Below the pieces are notes generated by a model. The model was not told the origin of the DNA and made no database searches. It saw nothing but the letters and a program-made list of their open reading frames with translations. Positions 41,631-51,222 of a stretch of DNA of 64,000 nucleotides are shown here, piece after piece. A program made the translations under genes and the position numbers. Position 1 is the first letter of the stretch. Each line of letters begins with the position of its first letter. The stretch is taken from positions 1 through 64,000 of the forward strand of contig JBDSZL010000061.1 of the NCBI GenBank assembly GCA_039925145.1, given 5' to 3'. The stretch is from JBDSZL01 sp039925145. Lineage in GTDB: Bacteria > Acidobacteriota > Vicinamibacteria > Vicinamibacterales > SCN-69-37.

Positions 41631-42718
41631 GACTGCCGCCGTAGGGCTGGCATGATGCCAATGACGCCGCGCGGGAGAAAGAGCGTCACGAGCACGAAGA
41701 GGCCGCCGAGTGCATACAACCAGACTTCGGGCAGTGCGCCGGTGAAGTACGTTTTAGCGTAGTTGACGAGGATGGCGCCAGCGACGGGGCCGAAGAGGGT
41801 GCTGCGACCGCCCACGGCGACCCAGATCACCACCTCGATGGAGTTGATGGGCGCGAACTCGCCGGGATTGATGATGCCCACCTGCGGCACGTAGAGAGCG
41901 CCCGCAACGCCAGCAATGACGGCGGAGCCGACGAAGATCCACAGCTTGTACGATTCCACGGGATAGCCGAGAAAGCGCGTGCGACTTTCGGCATCGCGAA
42001 TCGCCCGCACCACGCGGCCGGCGCGCGAAGTGACGATCAGCCGGCAGACCACGTAGCTGGCGGCGAGCGCCACGACCGTCACCATCACGAGACCGACACG
42101 CGTGGCGGGCGCCTGCAGGTCGAAGCCCAGCAACTCTTTGAAATCGGTAAATCCGTTGTTCCCGCCAAACCCCATGTCGTTTCGGAAGAAGGCGAGCATC
42201 AGCGCGTAGCTCAGCGCCTGGGTCATGATCGACAGGTAGACGCCTGTCACGCGCGACCGGAATGCCAGCCACCCGAAGATGAGCGCGAGGATGGCGGGCA
42301 CCGCCATGATCATCGCGCTCGCGAACCAGAAGTGATTGAAGCCCAGCCAGAACCAGGGCAACGTCTTCCAGTTGAGGAACACCATGAAATCTGGCAGCAG
42401 CGCGTCTCCGTAGACCCCGCGATTGCCGATCTGACGCATCAGATACATGCCCATCGCGTAGCCGCCGAGCGAGAAGAACGCGGCGTGTCCCAGGCTGAGA
42501 ATGCCGCAGTAGCCCCAGACCAGGTCCACGGCCAGCGCCAGCATGCCGTAGCAGAGGTACTTGCCCAGGAGGGTGAGGACGTACGGCGAGAGATGCAGGG
42601 GCGAGCTCGCTGGAACCAGCAGGCCGAGCAGCGGAACGATCACCGCGGTGAGGGCGAGCAGCCCGAGGAGCGTGAATCCGCCGCGGTCGTGGCGGAAGGC
42701 GACGGCCAGGCGGCTCAC
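41627..42718 (-). CDS. urtC: Urea ABC transporter permease UrtC
   Basis: A 363-residue LivM-type membrane permease with about 10 helices. Conserved stretches include LCYGMLALAVDLVWGYCGILSLGHAAFFSLGGYAMG, and the EAA-like cytoplasmic loop is RVVRAIRDAESRTRFLGYPVESYKLWIF. The GTG at 42718 is the start because its last two bases form part of the urtB stop codon (GTGA overlap); the longer frame upstream is a shadow of urtB. It forms the transmembrane channel with UrtB. Confidence 0.93.
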   Translation of the reverse strand: MSRLAVAFRHDRGGFTLLGLLALTAVIVPLLGLLVPASSPLHLSPYVLTLLGKYLCYGMLALAVDLVWGYCGILSLGHAAFFSLGGYAMGMYLMRQIGNRGVYGDALLPDFMVFLNWKTLPWFWLGFNHFWFASAMIMAVPAILALIFGWLAFRSRVTGVYLSIMTQALSYALMLAFFRNDMGFGGNNGFTDFKELLGFDLQAPATRVGLVMVTVVALAASYVVCRLIVTSRAGRVVRAIRDAESRTRFLGYPVESYKLWIFVGSAVIAGVAGALYVPQVGIINPGEFAPINSIEVVIWVAVGGRSTLFGPVAGAILVNYAKTYFTGALPEVWLYALGGLFVLVTLFLPRGVIGIMPALRRQS

Positions 42719-44430
42719 GACGATTCGCTTTCTGCGGCCCGGCCGGTCTGTGGAAACAAGCCGCGCGGCCGTCGCTGGATAAATAGAATGAGCGCCACGA
42801 GCACGGCGATCTTGGCCAGCACCGCGCCGGCAAACGGCTCGAGGAGCTGATTGACGATGCCCATCGACATGCCGCCAATGAGCGCCCCCCACAGGTTGCC
42901 GACACCACCGAACACCACGACCATGAACGAATCGATGATGTAGGCCTGGCCGAGATTCGGTCCGACATTCGTGAGCTGGCTCAGTGCGACGCCGGCGACA
43001 CCGGCGATGCCCGAGCCCAGGCCGAACGTCATGGCATCGACCCACTCACTGCGGACGCCCATCGCTCGCGCCATGGCGCGGTTCTGCGAGACGGCGCGAA
43101 TGTCGAGCCCGAGGCGGGTGCGCCGGAGCACCAGCAGGAGCAGGCTGAACACGAGCAGCGTGAACAGGATGATGTACAGCCGGTTATAGGTGAAGCCGAG
43201 CGCTTCGTTGATCTGGAGTGTGCCGCTCATCCAGGCCGGGGTCTCAACCGAACGGTTGAGCGCCGAAAACACTGACCGTACGAGCTGTTGCAGCACGAGG
43301 CTGACGCCAAACGTCGCCAGCAGCGTCTCGAGCGGCCGGCCGTAGAGATGGCGGATGATCGATCGTTCGATGACGATGCCGACCAGGCCGGCAACAGCGA
43401 AGGCTGCTGGGATGGCCACGAGAATGGATGCGCCGACGTGCCCGGGCATGGCCGTCTGCACGACGTACGTGGTGTAGGCGCCGAGCATCATGAGCTCGCC
43501 GTGGGCCATGTTGATCACGCCCATGACGCCAAAGGTGATGGCCAAGCCAATCGCCACGAGCACGAGCACCGACCCGAGGCTGAGTCCAAAGAAGAGCGTC
43601 TCGACCGCCGAGTACAGCCAGCGCGAAGAATCGATGTGGCTCACGGCGAGTGCCGCGGCGTTTCGCACGGTCTCGTCGGGCTCGACGAACGTGCCCTGGT
43701 CGGAGTGCTCGAGCAGCACCGCGAGGCGGTTTCGGACGTCGGTCCCCAGCCGATGCGACAGCGTCTGGATGGCCCGCAGCCGGGCGGCTGTGTCGGTGCC
43801 ATCGAGCGCCGCCAGCGCCAGCCCCGTTTCGATTTCCTTCTTTACGGCCGGGTCTGTCTCGACCGCCGAGCGCTGGCGCAGCAGTTCTGCGGCCGGTTCG
43901 TCCATCGAGCGCAGCACCTCGGTCACCGCGGCGAGTCGAATGGCGCGGTCTGGCGCGGCAAGATCGAAGCGGGCGATCGCCATCCGAAGCACCCGCCGCA
44001 ACCGGTTGTTCGTGCCGATCTTGCTGAACTCCTCACGTGGCCCGCTCCCAGCGGCGGCGAGCGTAACCGGATCAATCAGGGTGAGTGCCGGCGTGGCTTC
44101 GTCTGCGGAGGAGACGATGAAGACCCGCTGGTCGGCATTGCGGGTGTAGAGCCGATCCTCCATCAGCGCGGCCAGAATGGGCCGGCTGCTGGGATCCCCG
44201 CTTTGCACCACGCGATCGACAGTCTGTTCCTTGTCGGCGTATCCGCCGTCGCGGAGGCTTTCGAGCATGGCGGGAATGCCGGGTGTCTGCGCCTGCGACG
44301 GACGGGGTAACGCGCCCAGGAGCGTGGCGAGCAGCAGCACCAGGTGCCACTGCCCGCCACGACCACCGGGATAGACCCACGACAGGGCGCCGTGCAGAAC
44401 GATTCGGCGCGTGCGCCCAGGTGCTGTCAC
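42715..44430 (-). CDS. urtB: Urea ABC transporter permease UrtB
   Basis: A 571-residue LivH-type permease. Its C-terminal 290 residues carry the membrane domain (VLVAIGLAITFGVMGVINMAHGELMMLGAYTTYVVQ) and the EAA-like loop GLDIRAVSQNRAMARAMGVRSEWVDAMTFGLGSGIAG. The N-terminal 270 residues are a signal peptide (HLVLLLATLLGALPRPSQAQ) plus a helical domain, an extension known in UrtB proteins. The GTG at 44430 overlaps the urtA stop by 4 bases, which decides the start over the longer frame. It forms the channel with UrtC. Confidence 0.92.
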   Translation of the reverse strand: MTAPGRTRRIVLHGALSWVYPGGRGGQWHLVLLLATLLGALPRPSQAQTPGIPAMLESLRDGGYADKEQTVDRVVQSGDPSSRPILAALMEDRLYTRNADQRVFIVSSADEATPALTLIDPVTLAAAGSGPREEFSKIGTNNRLRRVLRMAIARFDLAAPDRAIRLAAVTEVLRSMDEPAAELLRQRSAVETDPAVKKEIETGLALAALDGTDTAARLRAIQTLSHRLGTDVRNRLAVLLEHSDQGTFVEPDETVRNAAALAVSHIDSSRWLYSAVETLFFGLSLGSVLVLVAIGLAITFGVMGVINMAHGELMMLGAYTTYVVQTAMPGHVGASILVAIPAAFAVAGLVGIVIERSIIRHLYGRPLETLLATFGVSLVLQQLVRSVFSALNRSVETPAWMSGTLQINEALGFTYNRLYIILFTLLVFSLLLLVLRRTRLGLDIRAVSQNRAMARAMGVRSEWVDAMTFGLGSGIAGVAGVALSQLTNVGPNLGQAYIIDSFMVVVFGGVGNLWGALIGGMSMGIVNQLLEPFAGAVLAKIAVLVALILFIQRRPRGLFPQTGRAAESESS

Positions 44431-45713
44431 TTCAGGTTCGTTCCCGAGCACTGCTTCGTCTGGGTGTTGTAGTTGCCGCACTTCAACGTGACCCAGTCGG
44501 CTTCGAGGATCTTACTGCTCGGCAGGAAGTCGGACCACGCATCACCCGGCACCGTGCCTGGCGTCTTCCAGACGACGTTGAACTGCCCGTCGGCTCGCAC
44601 TTCGCCGATGTAGACCGGCTTCGTGATGTGGTGATTCGGGAGGACCTTCGCGATGCCGCCTGTCAGGTTCGGCGTCTCCAGGCCTGGCAGCGCCGCGATG
44701 ACCTTCGTCACATCGGTGGCGCCGGCCTTCTGCACGGCTTTCACCCAGAGATTGAAGCCGATGTAGTGCGCCTCCATCGGATCGTTCGTGGTCCGCTTCG
44801 CCGACTTGATGTAGGCATGCCACTGATCGATGAACGCCTTGTTGGCGGGGTTGCTGATGCTCTCGAAGTAGTTCCACGCCGCCAGGTGTCCGACGAGGGG
44901 TTTCGTGTCGACGCCCGAGAGCTCTTCCTCCCCGACCGAGAACGCCACGACCGGAATGTCTTCGGCCGAGACCTTCTGGTTGCCGAGCTCCTTGTAGAAC
45001 GGCACATTCGCGTCACCGTTGATGGTCGACACGACCGCGGTCTTCTTACCGGCCGATCCGAACTTCTTGATCGCGGCCACACGCGCCTGCCAGTCGGAAT
45101 GGCCGAACGGCGTGTAATTGATCGAGATGTCTTCCGCCTTGACGCCCTTGGCGAGCAGATACGCCTCGAGAATCTTGTTCGTGGTGCGCGGATAGACGTA
45201 GTCGGTGCCCTCGAGCACCCATCGCTTCACGGCCACTTCCTTCATCAGGTAGTCGACCGCCGGAATCGCCTGCTGGTTGGGCGCGGCGCCAGTGTAGATG
45301 ACGTTCTTCGACGACTCCTCGCCCTCATACTGCACGGGGTAGAACAGCAGCCCGTTGTCCTTCTCGAACACGGGGAGCACCGACTTGCGCGAGACCGACG
45401 TCCAGCAGCCGAAGACCACCGCGACCTTGTCCTTCTCGAGCAACTGAGCGGCCTTCTCGGCGAAGAGCGGCCAGTTGGAAGCCGGGTCGACCACGACCGC
45501 TTCGAGCTTCTTGCCGAGCAGTCCGCCCTTCTTGTTCTGGGCGTCGATCATCATCAGCACCGTGTCTTTCAGCGTCGTTTCGCTGATGGCCATGGTGCCC
45601 GAGAGAGAGTGCAGGATGCCGACCTTGATGGTCTCCTGCGCGGCGCTCACCTTCAGACAGGCGAGGGCAACAACGAGAATTCCTGCACCGAACCAGACTT
45701 GTCTACGCTTCAT
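44427..45713 (-). CDS. urtA: Urea ABC transporter substrate-binding protein UrtA
   Basis: A 428-residue periplasmic binding protein of the type I urea/amide branch (FmdD/UrtA). It has a signal peptide (MKRRQVWFGAGILVVALACLKVSA), then QETIKVGILHSLSGTMAISETTLKDTVLMMI, the typical start of UrtA proteins. Further family blocks include VVFGCWTSVSRKSVLPVFEKDNGLLFYPVQYEGEESS, VKRWVLEGTDYVYPRTTN and MEAHYIGFNLWVKAV. The start at 45713 has AGGAG nine bases upstream. It binds urea, or short amides, and delivers it to UrtB-UrtC. No urease or urea amidolyase gene is in this window. Confidence 0.95.
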   Translation of the reverse strand: MKRRQVWFGAGILVVALACLKVSAAQETIKVGILHSLSGTMAISETTLKDTVLMMIDAQNKKGGLLGKKLEAVVVDPASNWPLFAEKAAQLLEKDKVAVVFGCWTSVSRKSVLPVFEKDNGLLFYPVQYEGEESSKNVIYTGAAPNQQAIPAVDYLMKEVAVKRWVLEGTDYVYPRTTNKILEAYLLAKGVKAEDISINYTPFGHSDWQARVAAIKKFGSAGKKTAVVSTINGDANVPFYKELGNQKVSAEDIPVVAFSVGEEELSGVDTKPLVGHLAAWNYFESISNPANKAFIDQWHAYIKSAKRTTNDPMEAHYIGFNLWVKAVQKAGATDVTKVIAALPGLETPNLTGGIAKVLPNHHITKPVYIGEVRADGQFNVVWKTPGTVPGDAWSDFLPSSKILEADWVTLKCGNYNTQTKQCSGTNLK

Positions 45714-45747
45714 ATGTCGAGACTCCTGTAATGGCAAAAAACGATTG

Positions 45748-46818
45748 CTACATCTGTATCTGCAGACCGACGCCGACCTGTTTCGAGTCGCTCTTCACGC
45801 CGGTGAATGTCGTGTTCTTGAAGAAGAACATCACCCGCGCATTGAATTCCTTGATGATGTAGTTGAGGTTGAACTCGCTGGTCTTCTGGTCGTAGTCCGG
45901 GTTGGCAATGCTCAGCCCCTTCGAGAAGGTGGCTTTCGCGAACTTGCCGAGGATCTCGACCTTGCCCATGCCTGCCGGCTTCCCGAAGAGATAGCTCGCG
46001 AGGATGTACGCGCCTTCGCTCGAGCCGTACCGTGAGTCGTATCCCCCGAGCTTGTCGTAGTTGGCGTATTCGCTTTCCACCGAGAAGCTGGCGCCGCCGG
46101 CCAGCTTGCGTTCGAGAAGGAAGTCCACCGTCGACGCCGTGTCGCCCGATTGCGCCTGTACGGCAGCGCCGACGGCCAGAAGGTTCTTGCCGCCGTAGTA
46201 GGTGCCGTTCAGGTAATAGCCGTCTTCCGGATCCCAGAAATCGACCATGACGCGCGCCGCGGTGAGGACATCCGCGTTGCCCGTGGCCGATTCCCCATCG
46301 AACGCGCCGGCCGACACCTTGACCTTGCCGAACTGTCCCCAATACGTCACCCCGTCGTCACGCCCGGTGGTGACGAACGGATAGCCGTCCTGCACGCCAT
46401 CGGTGTAGACCGCCCAGTGATGCGAGTAGTAGGGCCCGTAGAGATTCGCCCTGTCGCTCGGCGGCAGAAAGCGGCCCATCCAGATGTTGAACTTCGGCGA
46501 GGCTTCGATGCGCGCCACCGCATCGATGACGCCGATGTGGCTCGAGGCGCCGTCGTACTCGGTGTTGAACATGAACTTGATCTTCGAGGTGACCGGTCCG
46601 TTCACGTACAGGCGTGCGCTGTTGAGCCTGAACGCATCGGTGCCGTCGCCCACTTCAGGCGATGTGTGCATGAAGCTGGTCTGAAGGCCCGCCCCGATCG
46701 TGACGGGCGGCAGCGGAGCCTGACCCTGAGCGGTCGAGGCGGCGAGCAGCAGCGCGCCGGCCGTGAGCAGCGGCAGATGCCGCCAGGCCGGCGGACCGCC
46801 GACACATCCATTGTTCAT
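45748..46818 (-). CDS. Outer-membrane porin (OprO/OprP-like)
   Basis: A 356-residue beta-barrel protein with a signal peptide (about 1-33) and alternating strands. It contains VTIGAGLQTSFMHTSPEVGDGTDAFRLNSARLYVNGPVTSKIKFMFNTEYDG, typical of phosphate-selective porin and related OMP families, and ends in GVKSDSKQVGVGLQIQM with a C-terminal hydrophobic residue. The start at 46818 has GGGA upstream; the longer frame is not coding. It sits 34 bases upstream of urtA on the same strand and may give urea or other small amides a route across the outer membrane. Substrate is inferred from position only. Confidence 0.78.
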   Translation of the reverse strand: MNNGCVGGPPAWRHLPLLTAGALLLAASTAQGQAPLPPVTIGAGLQTSFMHTSPEVGDGTDAFRLNSARLYVNGPVTSKIKFMFNTEYDGASSHIGVIDAVARIEASPKFNIWMGRFLPPSDRANLYGPYYSHHWAVYTDGVQDGYPFVTTGRDDGVTYWGQFGKVKVSAGAFDGESATGNADVLTAARVMVDFWDPEDGYYLNGTYYGGKNLLAVGAAVQAQSGDTASTVDFLLERKLAGGASFSVESEYANYDKLGGYDSRYGSSEGAYILASYLFGKPAGMGKVEILGKFAKATFSKGLSIANPDYDQKTSEFNLNYIIKEFNARVMFFFKNTTFTGVKSDSKQVGVGLQIQM

Positions 46819-47300
46819 GAGATTCCCTTCTGTTACGGCGCACAGGCGCCTTGTGAGTGACGTGAGCATGCAGACGAGTGACACGCACTGAGGAGCGCGT
46901 GCCGCCGCAAATTGCAAGCTCCGCTCCACTCGTCGATCGACCGCGATCGTGCAGTTTTCCTCACGTTTCACGCGAACTCGCCAGACTGGATGTACGACAA
47001 TTTTGTTTATTGAGGTGGCGATTACGACATGGCTGTTGAAATCGCCTGTTGGCGAGCGTCGGCTCGGCCAGGTCTTCGACGGCCAGGAGCGCGTCAGGTC
47101 GGAAGGCGACGGCTTCTGAGAGAACCGTCCCGACAAAGATGTCTGAAGGCGGCCGGAAGGTAACAACAGTGTAAAGACCCCTCGTGCAGCTGGGCAGTCG
47201 CGTTGGCCGAGTCCCAGCCTCTGGATCGTCGAGGACGCCCTCGGCGATCGCACTGAAGATGGAGGATGATGGTCCGCGACCGCACGATCCGGAGGGCCCC
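46819..47300. other. Divergent intergenic region between porin and an exported protein
   Basis: About 480 bases between the porin (minus) and the gene at 47301 (plus). No supported gene. It must contain the promoters of the porin-urt operon and of the divergent gene. AT-richer bases at 46995-47020 (ATTTTGTTTATTGAGG) are the best place for a promoter, but I cannot fix a -35/-10 pair. Confidence 0.5.
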
Positions 47301-48425
47301 ATGATGTCGCGCCGAACGAGCTTCCTCTGCCTCGCCATTCTCGCCGGCACATTGCTCACCGGCAGTGCGGCGGTTGGCGGTATCACCACGCGCGCGGCGC
47401 TCCCGGACCGGCTCACCGACGCCGCGTTCTGGTCACTCGTCGGCGACATCTCCGAACCGGGCGGGTCGTTCCGCATCGCAGACAACTTCACGAGCAACGA
47501 GCCGGAGGTCGCGCTGATTTCCGGCATGCTGCGCGAACGCCGCGTGCAGGGGGGCGTCTACCTTGGAGTCGGCCCCGAGCAGAATTTCACGTACATCGCT
47601 GCCATCCGCCCCGCCATGGCGTTCATCGTCGACATCCGGCGGCAGGCTGTCATGCAGCACCTGCTGTTCAAGGCGGCATTCGAGCTCGCTGCTGATCGCG
47701 CCGACTTCATTTCACTCGTCTTCGCCAAGCCCCGGCCGGACGGCGTCGACACGACGACCCCGATTCAGCGTCTGTGGGAGATGTTCGCCGCGGTCGGCAC
47801 GGACCAGCGACTCGTGACGAAGAACCACAAGACCCTGTTCGATCAATTGAAGGTCACGCACCACTTCGCCTTCACACCCGACGAGGAGGCGCAGCTCGAA
47901 TGGGTCTTTCAAGCGTTCGTGACGCACGGACCCGCGATTTCGACGCGAGGCGCCCCCGGCGGGAGGGGCGGCGGCAACGGCACCACGTTCGCCGATTTGA
48001 CGGGCTGGTCTCTCGACGCGGCCGGTCAGCCGCAGAGTTTTCTCGCGACCGACGAGCAGTTCCGCACGGTCAAGGCGCTACACGAACGCAATTTGATCGT
48101 GCCGGTCAGTGGCGACTTCGGGGGCACCAAAGCCCTGCGCCGCATCGCCGCCTACCTGAAGGCCCAGGGCGGTGTCGTCAGCGCGTTCTATCTGTCGAAT
48201 GTGGAGCAGTACCTGTTTCAGGACGGGAAGGAAGGCGCCTTCTATGACAACGTGGCGGCCCTGCCCACCACGACGTCGAGTGTCTTCATACGGCCGTACT
48301 CGCTCAGGCGCGGCACGTCGGCGCCGCAACCGCTGTGCCCGATCGCCGCCTTCATCCAGGCGGTCGGCGACGGCCGGGTGAAGTCGAACAACGACGCGCT
48401 CGGATGCGCGGCGTCACTCAACTGA
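47301..48425 (+). CDS. Exported protein with methyltransferase-like Rossmann core
   Basis: A 374-residue protein with a signal peptide (MMSRRTSFLCLAILAGTLLTGSAAVG) that I cannot name. The stretch GGVYLGVGPEQNFTYIAAIRPAMAFIVDIRRQAVMQHLLFKAAFELA resembles motif I and the following helix of class I SAM-dependent methyltransferases (G-V-G-x-x-x-N ... D-I-R), and SGDFGGTKALRRIAAYLKAQGGVVSAFYLSNVEQYLF is a second conserved-looking block. An exported enzyme would have no SAM supply, so it may have lost or changed catalysis. Start at 47301 follows GGAGGG. It stands alone between the porin operon and the TonB receptor. Confidence 0.62.
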   Translation: MMSRRTSFLCLAILAGTLLTGSAAVGGITTRAALPDRLTDAAFWSLVGDISEPGGSFRIADNFTSNEPEVALISGMLRERRVQGGVYLGVGPEQNFTYIAAIRPAMAFIVDIRRQAVMQHLLFKAAFELAADRADFISLVFAKPRPDGVDTTTPIQRLWEMFAAVGTDQRLVTKNHKTLFDQLKVTHHFAFTPDEEAQLEWVFQAFVTHGPAISTRGAPGGRGGGNGTTFADLTGWSLDAAGQPQSFLATDEQFRTVKALHERNLIVPVSGDFGGTKALRRIAAYLKAQGGVVSAFYLSNVEQYLFQDGKEGAFYDNVAALPTTTSSVFIRPYSLRRGTSAPQPLCPIAAFIQAVGDGRVKSNNDALGCAASLN

Positions 48426-48534
48426 TCGCCACAGCTGCCTCGCGGGAATCTCTCCGCCTGCCGACTCGTGAATTGTCTGAGTTTTGTCCGGCGCAGGCCG
48501 TCCCTGCAGGCCCTTTGCTAGAGTGGGCAGGTTT

Positions 48535-51222
48535 ATGCGGATCACAATTTCTGCCCTTCTCATCGCGTGCTGTCTCGTGGCCAGCCCGGCATTTGCCGGC
48601 GATCTCCAGGGGCGGGTCACCGACCGCTCGGGCGGCGTGCTCGGCGGCGCCCTCGTGCGGCTGTTGAACGTGGCCAGTGGCGAACAGGTTTCGGTCAAAG
48701 CCGACGCCGCCGGCCGCTTCAAGTTCTTCAATCTCAAGATCGGCATCTACCGTGTCGCCGCGGCGATGACGGGATTTTCGGACGCCTCCCGCACGCTGGT
48801 GCTGGAGCGCGAGGACGAATCGGCAACGCTCGATTTCACGCTGGAGATCGGTCAGCTGAAGGCCGAAGTGACGGTCTCTGCCGACCGGGGTGCCCGCGAC
48901 ACGAGCACCGTGCCGCTCAGAACCGACAGTCTGACAGCCGACGCATCCCGCGAGCTGACGCCCACGAGCACTGGCGATGCGATTGCCGCCGCACCGGGCG
49001 TAACGCTGGTGGGCTCGGGCCCCTTCCAGACGCGCCCACGTCTGCGCGGCCTCGACTCGACGCGGGTTCTCGTGCTCGTGGACGGCGAGCGGCTGAACAA
49101 CGCGAGGACCGCGACGGACCGCGCCGGTGCCGAAGTCGGTCTGGTGGATGTGGATTCGGTAGAGCGTATCGAAGTGCTCGGCGGTGCCGGCTCCGTGTTG
49201 TACGGCACAGACGCGCTCTCGGGGACGATCAACATCATTACCAACCGGCCCCGTCTCACCGAGCTGAACGTCTTCAGCGCCGGATTCGACGGTTTCTACA
49301 GCTCCAACGAGGATGGCCGCCGCGGCACCGTTCACCTCGGCATGTCGACCCCCGTCTTCGCGGTGTCGTTCTCCGGCGGCAGCGAGCGATTCGGCGACTA
49401 CACGGCAGGCAAGGACTTCGGCGAGTCTTCGCAGCCTCTGTTCGACAGCGGTCGACTGCGGCGCGCAGACACCATCGATGACTCGTTCGGCTTCAAGTTC
49501 GGCAAGTTTCCCGATCCGTTCAATGCGCCGTTTACACGCACGACGGCGCACATCAGCAACTCGGCGATGGAGGGCAGTTCGGCGAACGTGGGTGGGCTGA
49601 TCAAACTCGGCACCTCGCAGACGCTCGACATGAAGTACACGAGACGGCGTGCAACCAACGTCGGGTTCCCTGACTTTGCGGCGCCCGCGTTCTTCCAGTC
49701 GATCACCCTGCCGTTCAGCAACCTCGACAAACTGTCGGCAACCTACACCGCGACGGCCATTACCCCCTGGCTGACGCGCATCACGGCCACTTCCTATTAC
49801 CAGCGCCAGGACCGGCTGCTTCGAAACCAGATGCCGGTACAGTTCCCGGCTCCATCGGCGACCTTCTTTCCGATCAGCGTCTTTCGACGCGACGTGCTCA
49901 GTGATACCCGCCAGCAGGTCTCGACGCCAGGTCTCGACGTGCAAGCCACGTTCCTGACGCACCCCACCAACGTGCTCACCGCAGGGATGACATTGCTCCG
50001 CGATCGCAGTGAGGACGAGCGCACGACGACCAGGGTCACTTCGCAGATCGGACAGGTGAGCGTCGGGCCGTTTGGCCCAGCGGCCACCGTCCTGCCAGTC
50101 CCGGTCGTGACAGGTCCGCCGGTCGTTCGTTCCACGGCCGTGTGCCAGGCGTCACCCGCCGACTGCGAGCCGGCACGGGTGCCCGACGCGTCGTTTCGCG
50201 ACGCCGGATTCTTCTTGCACGACGAGTGGACGGCCTCGCCCGCCATCCGGGTCACCGCTGGACTCCGCATGGATCGATATCAGGTCGTCACCGACGCGAC
50301 CGGTGGCTACAGCGTCGACTCCCTCGTGGTCGGGGCGACGCCGGCGATCGCACCCGCCACGTTGCCTAACGTGAACGGCGATCGCGTGAACCGTACCGCG
50401 TTCACCGGCGAGGCGGGGGTCGTGGTGCGTGCCGAGGCCCCGGTCAGTCTCTTCATGCATTACGTCCGCAGCTATCGCCATCCAAATCTCGAGGAGCTGC
50501 TGTTCTCCGGTCCGGCCACCACCGGCAACATCGTCCCCAACATTCAGGTGCAGCCGGAGACGGGCCACAACGTGGACATCGGGACCCGGCTGCGTTTTGC
50601 GCGCGCGATCGGCTCTGTGTCGTACTTCAACAACACGTACGACAACTTCATTTCCACGGAAGTCGTCTCGCAGACCAGCGGCCAGAGTGGCATCTCACCG
50701 ATTTCACAGGCCATCAACCTGGCGAAGGTTCGAATTCAGGGTGTCGAGGCGGAGGGCAGCGCGCCCGTCGTGGCGGCCGGTCTTCAATGGCTGCCCATGG
50801 CGAACATCTCGTACAACCGCGGCACGGTTCTCGAGGGCACGAGTCCGCTGTCCAGTCTGTCGCTCGCCGGCAAGCCCCAGGACAACATCACGCCGTGGAA
50901 GCTGTCGGTGGGGCTGCGCGTGAGCGACAGGCGTGAGCGCTGGTGGGCGAGCTACGGTGTCCGTCGGCAGGGCGAGGTGACTCGCGTCTCGCCTTTGCTC
51001 TCGGATTCGCCGTTTCTCATCGCGCAGGATCTATTCGGCCTTGGCGGCTTTTCGGTCCAGCGCGCGGCGGTCGGCTACGACTGGCGCAACGCCGGTCAAC
51101 AGCTGGGTCTGACGCTGGCGGTCGACAATCTCGCGGACGTGTTCTACCGCGAGCAGTTCCAGTTTGCACCGGCCCGTGGCCGCACGGTGACACTGCTTGT
51201 CCACGTCAGAGGGAACCGGTGA
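48535..51222 (+). CDS. TonB-dependent receptor with carboxypeptidase-regulatory domain
   Basis: An outer-membrane receptor of 895 residues. The signal peptide is about 1-21. A CarboxypepD-like domain follows (LQGRVTDRSGGVLGGALVRLLN), then the plug domain with PRLRGLDSTRVLVLVDGERLNNARTATDRAG and VERIEVLGGAGSVLYGTDALSGTINIITNRP. The 22-stranded barrel follows and ends in FYREQFQFAPARGRTVTLLVHVRG. The ligand is unknown. No TonB box is evident between the regulatory domain and plug. The next gene overlaps its stop codon (GTGA), so a multi-pass membrane protein is coproduced. Confidence 0.92.
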   Translation: MRITISALLIACCLVASPAFAGDLQGRVTDRSGGVLGGALVRLLNVASGEQVSVKADAAGRFKFFNLKIGIYRVAAAMTGFSDASRTLVLEREDESATLDFTLEIGQLKAEVTVSADRGARDTSTVPLRTDSLTADASRELTPTSTGDAIAAAPGVTLVGSGPFQTRPRLRGLDSTRVLVLVDGERLNNARTATDRAGAEVGLVDVDSVERIEVLGGAGSVLYGTDALSGTINIITNRPRLTELNVFSAGFDGFYSSNEDGRRGTVHLGMSTPVFAVSFSGGSERFGDYTAGKDFGESSQPLFDSGRLRRADTIDDSFGFKFGKFPDPFNAPFTRTTAHISNSAMEGSSANVGGLIKLGTSQTLDMKYTRRRATNVGFPDFAAPAFFQSITLPFSNLDKLSATYTATAITPWLTRITATSYYQRQDRLLRNQMPVQFPAPSATFFPISVFRRDVLSDTRQQVSTPGLDVQATFLTHPTNVLTAGMTLLRDRSEDERTTTRVTSQIGQVSVGPFGPAATVLPVPVVTGPPVVRSTAVCQASPADCEPARVPDASFRDAGFFLHDEWTASPAIRVTAGLRMDRYQVVTDATGGYSVDSLVVGATPAIAPATLPNVNGDRVNRTAFTGEAGVVVRAEAPVSLFMHYVRSYRHPNLEELLFSGPATTGNIVPNIQVQPETGHNVDIGTRLRFARAIGSVSYFNNTYDNFISTEVVSQTSGQSGISPISQAINLAKVRIQGVEAEGSAPVVAAGLQWLPMANISYNRGTVLEGTSPLSSLSLAGKPQDNITPWKLSVGLRVSDRRERWWASYGVRRQGEVTRVSPLLSDSPFLIAQDLFGLGGFSVQRAAVGYDWRNAGQQLGLTLAVDNLADVFYREQFQFAPARGRTVTLLVHVRGNR

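Noticed and set aside
42719..43045. Upstream extension of urtC to an ATG at 43045
   Set aside because: It overlaps urtB and encodes Arg/Gly-rich noise; the GTG at 42718 gives the normal UrtC N-terminus.
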